From positions 62,001-126,000 of the forward strand of contig QCHT01000001.1 of NCBI GenBank assembly GCA_003279445.1: a stretch of 64,000 nt of DNA, read 5' to 3'. The notes beneath the pieces are model-generated. The model worked only from the letters and a program-made list of their open reading frames with translations, was not told where the DNA came from and made no database searches. The DNA is from Prochlorococcus sp. AG-402-G10. GTDB taxonomy: Bacteria > Cyanobacteriota > Cyanobacteriia > PCC-6307 > Cyanobiaceae. Numbering within the stretch: the first letter of the stretch is position 1; each line of letters opens with the position of its first letter. Shown here in pieces: positions 19,281 to 27,805 of this stretch. Both the position numbers and the translations under genes were made by a program.

Positions 19281-19763
19281 TTGAATAAATATCTGCATCC
19301 TTTCTCTGGAGTTTCTCTTAGCATCCTTTTCTTTCCTTTAATAGCATTTGCTTCTTTATCAGACTCTGCAATTGCGGATGAGAAAGTCATTACAAAGAAA
19401 GCAGCAACTAATGAAGAAGTTTTTACTTATAAAGTAATCGGTGGGCTAACTATTTGCAATGCTTTAGATCTTGGAGTTGATTTTAAGAAGGCTCAGGAAA
19501 TTGCAGTAAGGACATATATCAATGTATTAGTAGCAAAGCATGATAAGAAAATCACGAATCCACAATTTGAAGAGGAGACTTTGTCAGAAAATAATTTGAT
19601 ATATGGCAGTCAGTTTATGTTGATATCGGATGCTACTAATCGCTGCCCTAAAGATATACCATCCGAAGTTAAGAAAGCTGTTGAGGTCCAGTACAAGAAA
19701 CTTGACAAGGAAATTAAAAAGAACAACAAAAATAATAAGAAGAAAAACAGAAATAAAAGATAG
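19281..19763 (+). CDS. Secreted hypothetical protein with a Lys/Asn-rich tail
   Basis: A 160-residue exported protein. Residues 1-32 form a signal peptide (hydrophobic LSILFFPLIAFASLS, likely cleavage after SAIADE or just before). The mature part has two Cys (GGLTICNALD and DATNRCPKD), probably a disulfide, and a helix-rich body. The last 30 residues are almost all Lys and Asn (KKNNKNNKKKNRNKR), a basic disordered tail. I recognise no family. The start is TTG at 19281; there is no upstream ATG in frame. It stands alone, 14 nt before the convergent prs gene. The perfect inverted repeat at 19171-19190 is the only candidate regulatory site. Confidence 0.72.
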   Translation: MNKYLHPFSGVSLSILFFPLIAFASLSDSAIADEKVITKKAATNEEVFTYKVIGGLTICNALDLGVDFKKAQEIAVRTYINVLVAKHDKKITNPQFEEETLSENNLIYGSQFMLISDATNRCPKDIPSEVKKAVEVQYKKLDKEIKKNNKNNKKKNRNKR

Positions 19764-19777
19764 TTGATTTGGTTAAC

Positions 19778-20773
19778 TTATCTAAACATAGAACTTATTG
19801 AACTTTCTTCGTGAATTCTCCAAATTGCTTCACCTAACATATTTGCAACTGAAAGAACCTTTAATTGTTTGAAACAGTGATTTCTTGGTATAGGAATACT
19901 GTTGGTAACTACAACTTCTTCAAAAAGCCCTTCAGCGGATAATCTTGTGATTGCTGGAGGAGAGAACACTGCATGAGAGGCGCAAGCTATAACACCTTTT
20001 GCTCCTTCTTTCCTTAAAAGCTCAGCGCCAGCGCATATTGTGCCTCCAGTATCAATCATGTCGTCAATTAAAATGGCTGTTTTATTTGATACATCTCCAA
20101 TTACAGTAAGACTTTGAGCGATATTGTGGGCAGCACGGCGTTTATCAATAATTGCTAAAGGTGCATCATTCATTTGCTTAGCAAATGCTCTAGCACGAGC
20201 AACACCCCCAACATCAGGAGATACCACTACAATTTCCTCTAATTCCTTTGTCGATAAATAATCAATTAATACTGGAGAACCATAAATGTGGTCACATGGT
20301 ATATCGAAATAACCTTGAATCTGTGCTGAATGAAGATCCATTGCTAAAACTCTGTCAACTCCTGATGCAACCAAGAGATTGGCAGAGAGTTTTGCGGTTA
20401 TAGATTCTCTCCCAGCGGTTTTTCTATCGGCTCTTGCATAACCGTAATAAGGTATAACAGCTGTTACTTGCCTGGCTGAGGCTCGTTTACATGCGTCAAC
20501 CATTATCATTAGCTCCATAAGACTGTCATTAACAGGAGCACATGTAGGTTGAATTAGGAATACATCACAACCCCTTATAGATTGCTGAATTTGTACGTAA
20601 AGTTCTCCATCAGCAAACCGTTTCGAGACAAGTGGAACATCTTCAATTCCTATGTAAGAGGCAATCTCTTTGGCTAGAATTGGATTAGATGTACCACTTA
20701 TTAGCTTGAGCCTTTGAGTGTTCTGATTTGTCTTTAAATTTTGAGCAGTAGATGCGGTGATAAAACTAGTCAC
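19778..20773 (-). CDS. prs: Ribose-phosphate pyrophosphokinase
   Basis: Makes PRPP from ribose 5-phosphate and ATP for purine, pyrimidine, His, Trp and NAD synthesis. Motifs: the flexible loop PYYGYARADRK, the MDLHSAQIQGYFDIPCDH metal/ribose site, and the PRPP-binding loop ILIDDMIDTGGTI. Length about 331 is typical. The start is uncertain: GTG at 20773 has GGAG a few bases upstream; an in-frame TTG at 20788 would add five residues. The gene is convergent with the secreted protein at 19281 and divergent from the unknown gene at 20860. Confidence 0.95.
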   Translation of the reverse strand: MTSFITASTAQNLKTNQNTQRLKLISGTSNPILAKEIASYIGIEDVPLVSKRFADGELYVQIQQSIRGCDVFLIQPTCAPVNDSLMELMIMVDACKRASARQVTAVIPYYGYARADRKTAGRESITAKLSANLLVASGVDRVLAMDLHSAQIQGYFDIPCDHIYGSPVLIDYLSTKELEEIVVVSPDVGGVARARAFAKQMNDAPLAIIDKRRAAHNIAQSLTVIGDVSNKTAILIDDMIDTGGTICAGAELLRKEGAKGVIACASHAVFSPPAITRLSAEGLFEEVVVTNSIPIPRNHCFKQLKVLSVANMLGEAIWRIHEESSISSMFR

Positions 20774-20859
20774 GGTCTCCGCATTCAATAACCATTATTT
20801 TTAATGGTAAAGCTCATAGCTCATCTTTCCAAATTTTATTTTGTTCTTGTAGTCGTTCG

Positions 20860-21399
20860 ATGATTTGTCATATGCCATTTATTCTTGCAATTGGAGATAT
20901 TCCTAAGCCGTTTGAGGATACGGGATCACTTGCTATATCAAGGTTCTTTAATTCTAAATTGCTTAGGATTTCTTGCGAGGAACATCCCAATAATTTCTTA
21001 AGTGAATTTGAGAATCGAAAGGAAATTGTTCAGCTTATTGGTGATGCAGCTATTAGCAATTCATTAGGAGGGAGTTGGTTGGAATCCTTAGGAGATTGGC
21101 AAAAGCCTGTTATCTTGCTGGCCTCACCAGCATCTTCTGGTAACATCCCTGGGACAGTATCGGCTCATGTCAGTTTATGTAAAAGGTACTCTGTTCCTTT
21201 AGTTGGCATTATTCAACTAGGCGGGGAATGGGATTCCAGAAAAAGATCTGTAGATTGCCTACCATGGTGTGGGTTTATCCCTAGTGAACTTTTAAAAAAG
21301 GATTTCAACTGGGAAAGTGCGAGTTTAGATGAAGTCTTGTTGCTTGAAGATATTTACATGAACTTGAAAAAAACTATTTCTTTTTTAATTTGTAATTAG
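20860..21399 (+). CDS. Conserved-type hypothetical cytosolic protein, 179 aa
   Basis: I do not recognise the family. The protein is soluble, with alternating strands and helices: MPFILAIGDIPKPF at the N terminus, KPVILLASPASSGNIPGTVSAHVSLC in the middle, SVPLVGIIQLGGEW, and then LPWCGFIPSELL. The last part has the general feel of the C-terminal half of P-loop amidases and synthetases such as BioD (a strand ending in Asn/Gly, then Arg, then LPWLGxIP), but no Walker A motif is present, so no enzyme is claimed. The start may be ATG 20860 or ATG 20872. It is divergent from prs across 71 bp. Confidence 0.7.
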   Translation: MICHMPFILAIGDIPKPFEDTGSLAISRFFNSKLLRISCEEHPNNFLSEFENRKEIVQLIGDAAISNSLGGSWLESLGDWQKPVILLASPASSGNIPGTVSAHVSLCKRYSVPLVGIIQLGGEWDSRKRSVDCLPWCGFIPSELLKKDFNWESASLDEVLLLEDIYMNLKKTISFLICN

Positions 21400-21459
21400 A
21401 TATCTATAGACAATTTATTCATTTATATTTTATCTTTTTAGCTTAGATTATCTCTAATA

Positions 21460-21615
21460 TTAATCCCTTATTATTTCAATATCTCTTTTGAAGTTTGAAA
21501 GATTAGACTTTATATTTTCTGGCCATAACGAATTTATAATTGTGCTAAAAAACCATATCCCAGCAATTAAAATGCCAACCATATGTATCATTCTGCCAGG
21601 GTATTTAATTTTCAT
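21460..21615 (-). CDS. Possible 51-residue single-pass membrane protein
   Basis: A short ORF in the gap between the 179-residue gene and malQ, on the opposite strand. It begins MKIKYPGRMIHMVG, has one hydrophobic helix (about residues 12-30, GILIAGIWFFSTIINSLW) and a polar, mostly basic C-terminal tail ending KRDIEIIRD. The shape (basic N terminus, one helix, charged tail) is typical of real small photosynthetic-membrane proteins. There is no strong ribosome site (only AAGG about 10 bases upstream). A chance ORF is possible at this AT content. Confidence 0.45.
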   Translation of the reverse strand: MKIKYPGRMIHMVGILIAGIWFFSTIINSLWPENIKSNLSNFKRDIEIIRD

Positions 21616-21705
21616 CTAGGTACCTTATCTAATAGCTTGATTGGATTTGTCGTGGTTTTCTGATTCTATTGAAAGCTTAGTGCTTTTTTTAGTATTTTTG
21701 TATAA

Positions 21706-23262
21706 ATGGTACATTCTAATCTCTCTAAGCCTAGATTCAGCGGAATTTTGCTGCATCTTTCTTCATTGCCTTTTGGAGGTACTTGTGGGACTTTTGGAGA
21801 ACCTTCCAGGAAATGGATTAGATTATTATCGCAGAATGAAATAAGTGTTTGGCAATTTTTACCTTTAACTCCAACAGATGATACTGGCTCTCCATATAGC
21901 TCACCTTCTAGTTTTGCTTTCAATCCGTGGTTTCTAGACGCTAATGATTTAGCAGAGGAAGGCTTTATTTCCAAGCAGACTGTTAAAGAATTGCCTGACA
22001 CTTTTTGTTCTAGTAACACGTTAAAATTAGATTTCTCTTTAGCAAATCTTCGTAGTAGAAAACTTTCTAGAGCCTTGAGAAATCATTGGGATCAGCAGAG
22101 TCTGGAAAAACATTTGGAGTTTGATGAATGGAGATTGAGTCAATTTTGGCTTGATGATTATGTATGTTTTATGGAACTTAGTCGTCAAAACAATGGTTTG
22201 CCTTGGTGGGAATGGCCTGAAGAATTTTCATTACATGACCTTGATCAATTAGAGGAGTGGAAGAGTAGATATAAAGATTATCTTCTTGAGCAGAAATTGC
22301 TCCAGTGGCATTTAAATAGACAATGGAAAGCTTTAAGAAAAATTGCCCAGGTTAACGGAGTTCTTCTTTTTGGTGATTTACCTTTTTATGTTTCTAGAAA
22401 TAGTGCGGATGTTTGGTCGAATCGATCATTGTTTTCTGTTTTGCCTGGAGGTAATCTTTTAAATCAGAGTGGCGTGCCCCCAGATTATTTCTCAGAAACA
22501 GGTCAACTTTGGGGCACACCTGTTTATAATTGGCAAGTACATAAAAACACTAATTATAAGTGGTGGAGAAGTAGATTAAAACATCAGTGGTTGCAGGTTG
22601 ACTTATTGCGTTTAGATCATTTCAGGGCAATGGATTCATATTGGTCAGTCCCTGGTTCTCACTTAACTGCAGAAAATGGTTGTTGGCTTCCATCGCCAGG
22701 GTTAGAACTTCTTACAATATTGAAGAATGATTTTGGACCATCTCTTCCTTTAGTAGCAGAGGATTTGGGTGTTATTACAGAAGAGGTTGAATGTTTAAGA
22801 GATTATTTTGGTTTTCCGGGTATGAAAATCTTACAATTTGGATTTGATGGTAATTTAAGTAATCCGTATCTACCTGAAAACATTAAAGGTTATAAATGGA
22901 TTGTTTATACAGGTACTCATGATAATGCAACTACTAATGGATGGTGGCGTGAACAAGGTGATGAAATAAAAGAAAGGTTTTCTCAGAGAGATAAAGGTAA
23001 CTTCGAGTCTCCGTCATGGAAGTTAATTGAAATGGGAATGTATACAGATTCAATCTTATTTATTTCCCCTCTTCAGGACATTCTATCGTTAGGTAATGAA
23101 GCTAGGCTAAATACGCCTGGTACAACCGAAGATAATTGGAATTGGAATCTATCTGACTTTGATAATGTTGTATACTTAGCTTTAAAGGAATATAGTACTT
23201 TGTCTAAAACAAGCGGCAGGTCTTTTAAAGAAGTTCATAATATATTTAAGGATTTTTTATAA
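21706..23262 (+). CDS. malQ: 4-alpha-glucanotransferase (amylomaltase/D-enzyme)
   Basis: GH77 disproportionating enzyme that recycles malto-oligosaccharides during glycogen breakdown. The N terminus SGILLHLSSLPFGGTCGTFG is characteristic. The nucleophile lies in LLRLDHFRAM (Asp), the acid/base Glu in LVAEDLGVI, and the third carboxylate in TGTHDNATT; the 250s-loop sequence QLWGTPVYNW is also present. Length 518 is normal, and all catalytic residues are there. The start is ATG 21706. It partners functionally with the GH57 enzyme at 0.6-2.2 kb. Confidence 0.96.
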   Translation: MVHSNLSKPRFSGILLHLSSLPFGGTCGTFGEPSRKWIRLLSQNEISVWQFLPLTPTDDTGSPYSSPSSFAFNPWFLDANDLAEEGFISKQTVKELPDTFCSSNTLKLDFSLANLRSRKLSRALRNHWDQQSLEKHLEFDEWRLSQFWLDDYVCFMELSRQNNGLPWWEWPEEFSLHDLDQLEEWKSRYKDYLLEQKLLQWHLNRQWKALRKIAQVNGVLLFGDLPFYVSRNSADVWSNRSLFSVLPGGNLLNQSGVPPDYFSETGQLWGTPVYNWQVHKNTNYKWWRSRLKHQWLQVDLLRLDHFRAMDSYWSVPGSHLTAENGCWLPSPGLELLTILKNDFGPSLPLVAEDLGVITEEVECLRDYFGFPGMKILQFGFDGNLSNPYLPENIKGYKWIVYTGTHDNATTNGWWREQGDEIKERFSQRDKGNFESPSWKLIEMGMYTDSILFISPLQDILSLGNEARLNTPGTTEDNWNWNLSDFDNVVYLALKEYSTLSKTSGRSFKEVHNIFKDFL

Positions 23263-23305
23263 TTTAAGAATACTCAGACTGATAACATATTTGAATATCT
23301 AAGCT

Positions 23306-23848
23306 TCAGTCCAATTCTTTAGAATCTATAGATTGATTAATTTCTCCATTTTGCTCAGTTGGATTGTATAGAATAGGTGAAATTGTTTGAAGGTTATTTT
23401 TTGACAGAATTAACTGATATTTATTTAACAGAAATATGCTCAAGAGGATAAATATAATGTAAATTGTAATTCCTTGGGACTTAGAAAATAGTTTTGATGA
23501 ATTAGATTCATGATTACTTAGATGGACGTCTTCTTTGGGTTCTTTAGTTTTAATTAGTTTCTTAAGGCTATGGTTTTCTAATTTTAATTCTTTTTCAAGT
23601 ATTTCTAGCATAGGAGAAAGGTACGTTATCTCAGGGAGATTATGCGTCCATCCATTTTCAATGGCTTCTATTACTGCAACTGAGATTCTTGTTTTTCTTG
23701 AAAGATCAGACTTTGTTATGCCAATGCTTATTCTCTGGTTCTTTATTTTTTGAGCTAACTCTAAACATAAACTATCATTAGTTAATATAATTTTTTCACT
23801 AGGACCTATTTCTCTATTGTTTAGGAAACCTTTTAGTTTATTAAGCAT
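23306..23848 (-). CDS. RodZ-like helix-turn-helix membrane protein (short)
   Basis: A cytosolic XRE/HTH_25-type domain (about residues 25-90, with KIKNQRISIGITKSDLSRKTRISVAVIEAIENG split over the helices), a variable charged linker, then one membrane helix near 128-146 (GITIYIIFILLSIFLLN) and only about 30 residues outside. Full RodZ has a C-terminal beta domain of about 100 residues; that part is missing, so this is a minimal form. RodZ links the cytoskeleton to the wall machinery; whether the short form does so here is unknown. It is 21 nt upstream of the pseudouridine synthase on the same strand. Confidence 0.75.
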   Translation of the reverse strand: MLNKLKGFLNNREIGPSEKIILTNDSLCLELAQKIKNQRISIGITKSDLSRKTRISVAVIEAIENGWTHNLPEITYLSPMLEILEKELKLENHSLKKLIKTKEPKEDVHLSNHESNSSKLFSKSQGITIYIIFILLSIFLLNKYQLILSKNNLQTISPILYNPTEQNGEINQSIDSKELD

Positions 23849-23869
23849 AAATATATAGTTATTTGACTT

Positions 23870-24580
23870 TTATTTTAACAGATTTTCCCATTCAGAAATA
23901 TCTAACTCTCTCCATGAACCCTCTTTAAGGCCACCTAGTTTTATAGTAGCTATGGCTACTCTATTTAGATCGATTACTTTGTGACCCAACTCGGCGGCAA
24001 CCCTTCTTATTTGCCTGTTTCGACCTTCTGAAAGAACTATTTTCAAGAGAGTCTTGCCTTCTTCTCTTTTCAAAATATCAACAATAGCTGGTTTTGTTAA
24101 TACCTCATTCACATATAAACCATTCCTCCATCTGCTTATTGATTTATTGCTTGGTGAACCAGAGATCCAAACCTCATATGATTTTTTATGTTTATACTTC
24201 GGATGGCTTAGCTTTAGACATAGTAGACCATTATTTGAAACTAATAATGCTCCTCTGCTGTCCTTATCAAGCCTACCAATAGGGTACAAACCCTTTCTAA
24301 ATTCATTAGGAAGTAGATCTAATACAGTTTTTCTGCCATGAGTATCTTTACAACTACAAATTATTCCTAATGGCTTATTAATTAGTATAACTTTATATGA
24401 AATACCCTTTGAAATAACTTGATTGTCTACTTTTATTGTGTCATTTTCCAGATCGGCTTTTTCTCCGATAAATGCGATATTCCCATTTACATGTATTCGT
24501 TTTTCTCTTAAAAGTGTCTCCGCTTTTCTTCTAGAGCAAACTCCTTTTTTACTAAGAATTTTTTGTATTCTTTCTTTCAT
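23870..24580 (-). CDS. RsuA/RluB-family ribosomal large/small subunit pseudouridine synthase
   Basis: Modifies uridine in rRNA. An N-terminal S4 RNA-binding domain (RIQKILSKKGVCSRRKAETLL) is followed by the catalytic domain, with YPIGRLDKDSRGALLVSNNG carrying the catalytic Asp, and by EGRNRQIRRVAAELGHKV near the end. Length 236 fits RsuA/RluB/RluE. By motif alone the target (16S U516 or 23S U2605) cannot be decided. The gene lies between ubiB and the RodZ-like gene, all on the - strand; the 100 nt upstream (24581-24680) is AT-rich and empty. Confidence 0.92.
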   Translation of the reverse strand: MKERIQKILSKKGVCSRRKAETLLREKRIHVNGNIAFIGEKADLENDTIKVDNQVISKGISYKVILINKPLGIICSCKDTHGRKTVLDLLPNEFRKGLYPIGRLDKDSRGALLVSNNGLLCLKLSHPKYKHKKSYEVWISGSPSNKSISRWRNGLYVNEVLTKPAIVDILKREEGKTLLKIVLSEGRNRQIRRVAAELGHKVIDLNRVAIATIKLGGLKEGSWRELDISEWENLLK

Positions 24581-24680
24581 TTTTTTAGTAAATACTTAAT
24601 TACTTTCTCGTCAAGTGAATAATCTTTATTTATGATCATACTAATATTAGTTATGGTTTAATGATTATAATATTAATTTT

Positions 24681-26351
24681 TCAAACATTTCCATTGTTGT
24701 TTTGGCTTAGGTTAAGAGGAGAGAACTTCCTTGATATTAATTGAAGAAGTCCTTGCATATCTCCAAGATTAAGCTCATCATTCTTTATTAGAGATAAAAG
24801 CAATTTCTTCCTAATTTTAGAACCTTTATTACTTAATAATAACTTTAGACCATTTGTTGCTACTGGAAGTAATTCTCTGCCAGGATTATTTGATGTCTCT
24901 GAAATCACTTCAAGAAGGCCTTCAAGCCTCTCAACTCGAATAGAGTTCATTTCGTCGAAGATGATATCCATAAGTATTTCAATAAGCTCCTCATTCTCTT
25001 CTGTTAATAATCTTTTCGCTACATAGGGATATGCAAATCTAAGTATTTTAAACTGAGGGTCTAGCCTAAGCGCTAGGCCCTCTTGGCTTACAACTGCTCT
25101 TATTATTAAAGCAAAACGTGCTGGTACTCTGAATGGATATTCAAACATTAAGTTTGAAAACTTGTCGGTGACTGTTTTGAAATTTAGGGAATTTACATCC
25201 TTATCAATCACTCCACTTAGGACTTCTTCTAGCACAGGTGAAATATCATTTAAATTCTGCTTATTTGATAAGAACCCTAGTCTCTGAAAATCCTCAGCAA
25301 GCAATTTAAAGTCTTTGTTAATTATGTGAACAATTGCTCCTGTAAGTGTTGTCCTATCTTTGTCACTAATTGAATCCATCATGCCAAAGTCAACATAACC
25401 AATCTTACCTAGACTTCCTGTTTTACCATTTAGTGCAAAGAGATTGCCTGGATGAGGGTCAGCATGAAAATAGCCGAACTCAAGTAGTTGTTGAAGCCCG
25501 CTAATTACAGCAGTTCTTATTATTGAAGTTGGGTCAATTTTTTGCTCTATAAGTGTTTGTCTATCTTTTAATTTTGTACCCTCAACCCAACTTGTAGTAA
25601 TTACTTTTCTAGATGAAATTAGCCTTTCAACTCTAGGAACTTCAATAGCTTTATTTTCTTTAAACAATTGACCGAACCTTTCTGCATTATCAGCCTCTTT
25701 TTCATAGTCGATCTCATTAAATAAGCTTGTCCCAAACTCATCTATAATTTCATCTAAACCAAACCCTAAATTTAAAGGTAAGAATGGTCCGATAAACCAA
25801 CATATTATTCTTATTATGACAAGATCTCTACGAATTATATAATTTAAACTTGGTCTTTGTATCTTTACTGCTACCCAGCATTGAGAATTAATTCTAGCTT
25901 TATAAACTTGGCCGAGGCTTGCTGAAGCAATGGGTTTATTTGGAAAATACTCAAACATATTTTCTACTGAATCACCTATTTCTTCTTTGAAAATATTCAA
26001 AGCTACCTTATGATTAAAAGGAGGTAAATTATCTTGTAACTTTGTTAGCTCTTCTAACCATTCTTGTTTTACTAAGTCTGGTCTTGTGGAAAGTGCTTGT
26101 CCAAGCTTAATAAAACATGGACCTAATTTTGCTATAGTATTTAGTAAATAAACTCCTAATTGTTTTTGAATCTTTTTATCCTTACTGCTACCTTGGAGTA
26201 GGAATCTAATTATTAGGATTAAAGTGCTAGTTAATATATAAATTAATCTTGGAATCAATATCCATGGTCTTAAAATTAGCCATATGAAGTCCCGCCTAGC
26301 TTTAAAAGGCATAGTTTCAACATCTTTATTAATTTTATGAGAGGTTTTCAA
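24681..26351 (-). CDS. ABC1/UbiB atypical kinase-like protein
   Basis: Member of the ADCK/UbiB family, linked to quinone and prenyl-lipid homeostasis in bacteria and plastids. Motifs: the family KxGQ signature in IKLGQALSTRPDL, AVKIQRPS (the ATP-site Lys), FHADPHPGNLF (catalytic loop) and YVDFGMMDS (the DFG equivalent). N-terminal hydrophobic helices near residues 24-52 probably anchor it. Length 556. The start is TTG at 26351, or possibly ATG at 26312 (MPFKARRDF). Divergent from the decarboxylase at 26405, so the 53 bp between holds both promoters. Confidence 0.88.
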   Translation of the reverse strand: MKTSHKINKDVETMPFKARRDFIWLILRPWILIPRLIYILTSTLILIIRFLLQGSSKDKKIQKQLGVYLLNTIAKLGPCFIKLGQALSTRPDLVKQEWLEELTKLQDNLPPFNHKVALNIFKEEIGDSVENMFEYFPNKPIASASLGQVYKARINSQCWVAVKIQRPSLNYIIRRDLVIIRIICWFIGPFLPLNLGFGLDEIIDEFGTSLFNEIDYEKEADNAERFGQLFKENKAIEVPRVERLISSRKVITTSWVEGTKLKDRQTLIEQKIDPTSIIRTAVISGLQQLLEFGYFHADPHPGNLFALNGKTGSLGKIGYVDFGMMDSISDKDRTTLTGAIVHIINKDFKLLAEDFQRLGFLSNKQNLNDISPVLEEVLSGVIDKDVNSLNFKTVTDKFSNLMFEYPFRVPARFALIIRAVVSQEGLALRLDPQFKILRFAYPYVAKRLLTEENEELIEILMDIIFDEMNSIRVERLEGLLEVISETSNNPGRELLPVATNGLKLLLSNKGSKIRKKLLLSLIKNDELNLGDMQGLLQLISRKFSPLNLSQNNNGNV

Positions 26352-26404
26352 TTGTTTAAGGCAAAGAAGAATGAGAATCCTTTTGTAAAATCATTCTTGA
26401 TTTC

Positions 26405-27805
26405 ATGAGGCTTCCTCAGCTGTTAGCCACCAGAAGAGGCAAGAATTTATTTTTGCCTGCACATGGTAGAGGAAATGGTTTGTCGATGGGAATTAGAAGA
26501 TTGTTGAGAAATAAACCTGGTGTATGGGATTTACCAGAATTGCCAGAGATTGGGAGCCCTACTTGCAGTATTGGTGCAGTAAGCAAGAGCCAATGTGAGG
26601 CTGCTGAGGCTTTTGGTGCAAGGAAATGTTGGTATGGAGTTAATGGTGCTACAGGGCTTTTGCAGTCTGCTGTGTTAGCTATTGCCAAGCCTCAACAGGC
26701 CATCTTAATGCCTAGAAATGTGCATCGAAGTATTATCCAGGCTTGCATATTGGGAGATATATCACCAATATTGTTTGACTTGCCTTTCTTGGAGGATCGA
26801 GGACACTTCTTTCCACCATCTTTAGCTTGGTTTAAAAAGGTTCTTAAGAAGCTTAAAGAAGAGAAAATTGTTATAGCAGCTGTTGTTCTAACTAACCCTA
26901 CTTACCAAGGTTACTCAGAAGAAATAGAACCTTTAATTAAAGCAATTCATAAACTTAGAGTGCCAGTTTTAGTTGACGAGGCGCATGGAACATATTTTGC
27001 ATCTTCTTTAGGTGATATTGATTTGCCTAAGTCGGCCTTAAATGCTGGAGCAGATTTAGTTGTTCATTCCTTGCATAAATCAGCTCCAGGCCTTGTTCAA
27101 TCAGCCTCATTATGGTTAAAAGGTGATCTTATAGACCCTGATGTTATAGATAGATCAATTAGTTTATTGCAAACAACTAGCCCTAGTGCTTTGTTGATGG
27201 CTTCTTGTGAATCTGCATTGCATGATTTATGTAGTAGAGAGGGGAGGAGGGATCTAAAAAATAAGATTGACAGTGCTAAGGATATTTCATTTCAACTTCG
27301 CCAAAAAGGACTTCCTTTACTAGAAAATCAAGATCCTTTGAAGTTTATCCTGCATACATCTTCTGTTGGCATTAGTGGTATAGCCGCTGATCATTGGTTA
27401 ATGAATAGGGGCATAATTGCTGAACTACCAGAGCCTGGTACATTAACTTTCTGCTTAGGGTTTGCAAAGCATAAAGGTTTGGTTAATTTTTTAAAACTAA
27501 CTTGGGATAATATTCTTTCTTCTAACCTCGACAGGAACTGTCTCCCCCCATTTACGCGTCCCCCTTCTGCCTTGATTAAAACTTTAAATACTTCATTGCT
27601 TTTAGCATTTAAAGCAGATTCGGAAATTATTCCTTTAAGTTCCGCAGTTGGAAGGATATCTTCTGAGTTAATTTCCCCATATCCTCCTGGTATAGCAATC
27701 CTCCTTCCAGGTGAAAAATTAAATTGTGATTTAGTTAGTTGGATGATTGGCCAAAGAAACTATTGGCCAGAACAAATTCCATCGAAAATAAAAGTGGTAC
27801 TTTGA
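26405..27805 (+). CDS. Orn/Lys/Arg decarboxylase family protein (PLP fold I)
   Basis: A PLP-dependent decarboxylase of the major-domain (fold type I) class, like YaaO. The cofactor Lys225 is in VVHSLHKSAPGL, and the Asp binding the pyridine N is Asp191 in VLVDEAHG. The N terminus FLPAHGRG is the family's start motif. The length of 466 is like the short Gram-positive/cyanobacterial forms and lacks the wing domain of the inducible E. coli enzymes. Substrate (arginine, lysine or ornithine) cannot be read from sequence. The ATG of cdsA begins one base after its stop, so the two form an operon. Confidence 0.9.
   Translation: MRLPQLLATRRGKNLFLPAHGRGNGLSMGIRRLLRNKPGVWDLPELPEIGSPTCSIGAVSKSQCEAAEAFGARKCWYGVNGATGLLQSAVLAIAKPQQAILMPRNVHRSIIQACILGDISPILFDLPFLEDRGHFFPPSLAWFKKVLKKLKEEKIVIAAVVLTNPTYQGYSEEIEPLIKAIHKLRVPVLVDEAHGTYFASSLGDIDLPKSALNAGADLVVHSLHKSAPGLVQSASLWLKGDLIDPDVIDRSISLLQTTSPSALLMASCESALHDLCSREGRRDLKNKIDSAKDISFQLRQKGLPLLENQDPLKFILHTSSVGISGIAADHWLMNRGIIAELPEPGTLTFCLGFAKHKGLVNFLKLTWDNILSSNLDRNCLPPFTRPPSALIKTLNTSLLLAFKADSEIIPLSSAVGRISSELISPYPPGIAILLPGEKLNCDLVSWMIGQRNYWPEQIPSKIKVVL

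Noticed and set aside
19093-19281. 62-codon - strand ORF in the gene-poor interval, with one hydrophobic stretch
   Set aside because: No ribosome site, start overlaps the start of the secreted-protein gene, and no conservation can be checked here. Left as a possibility only.
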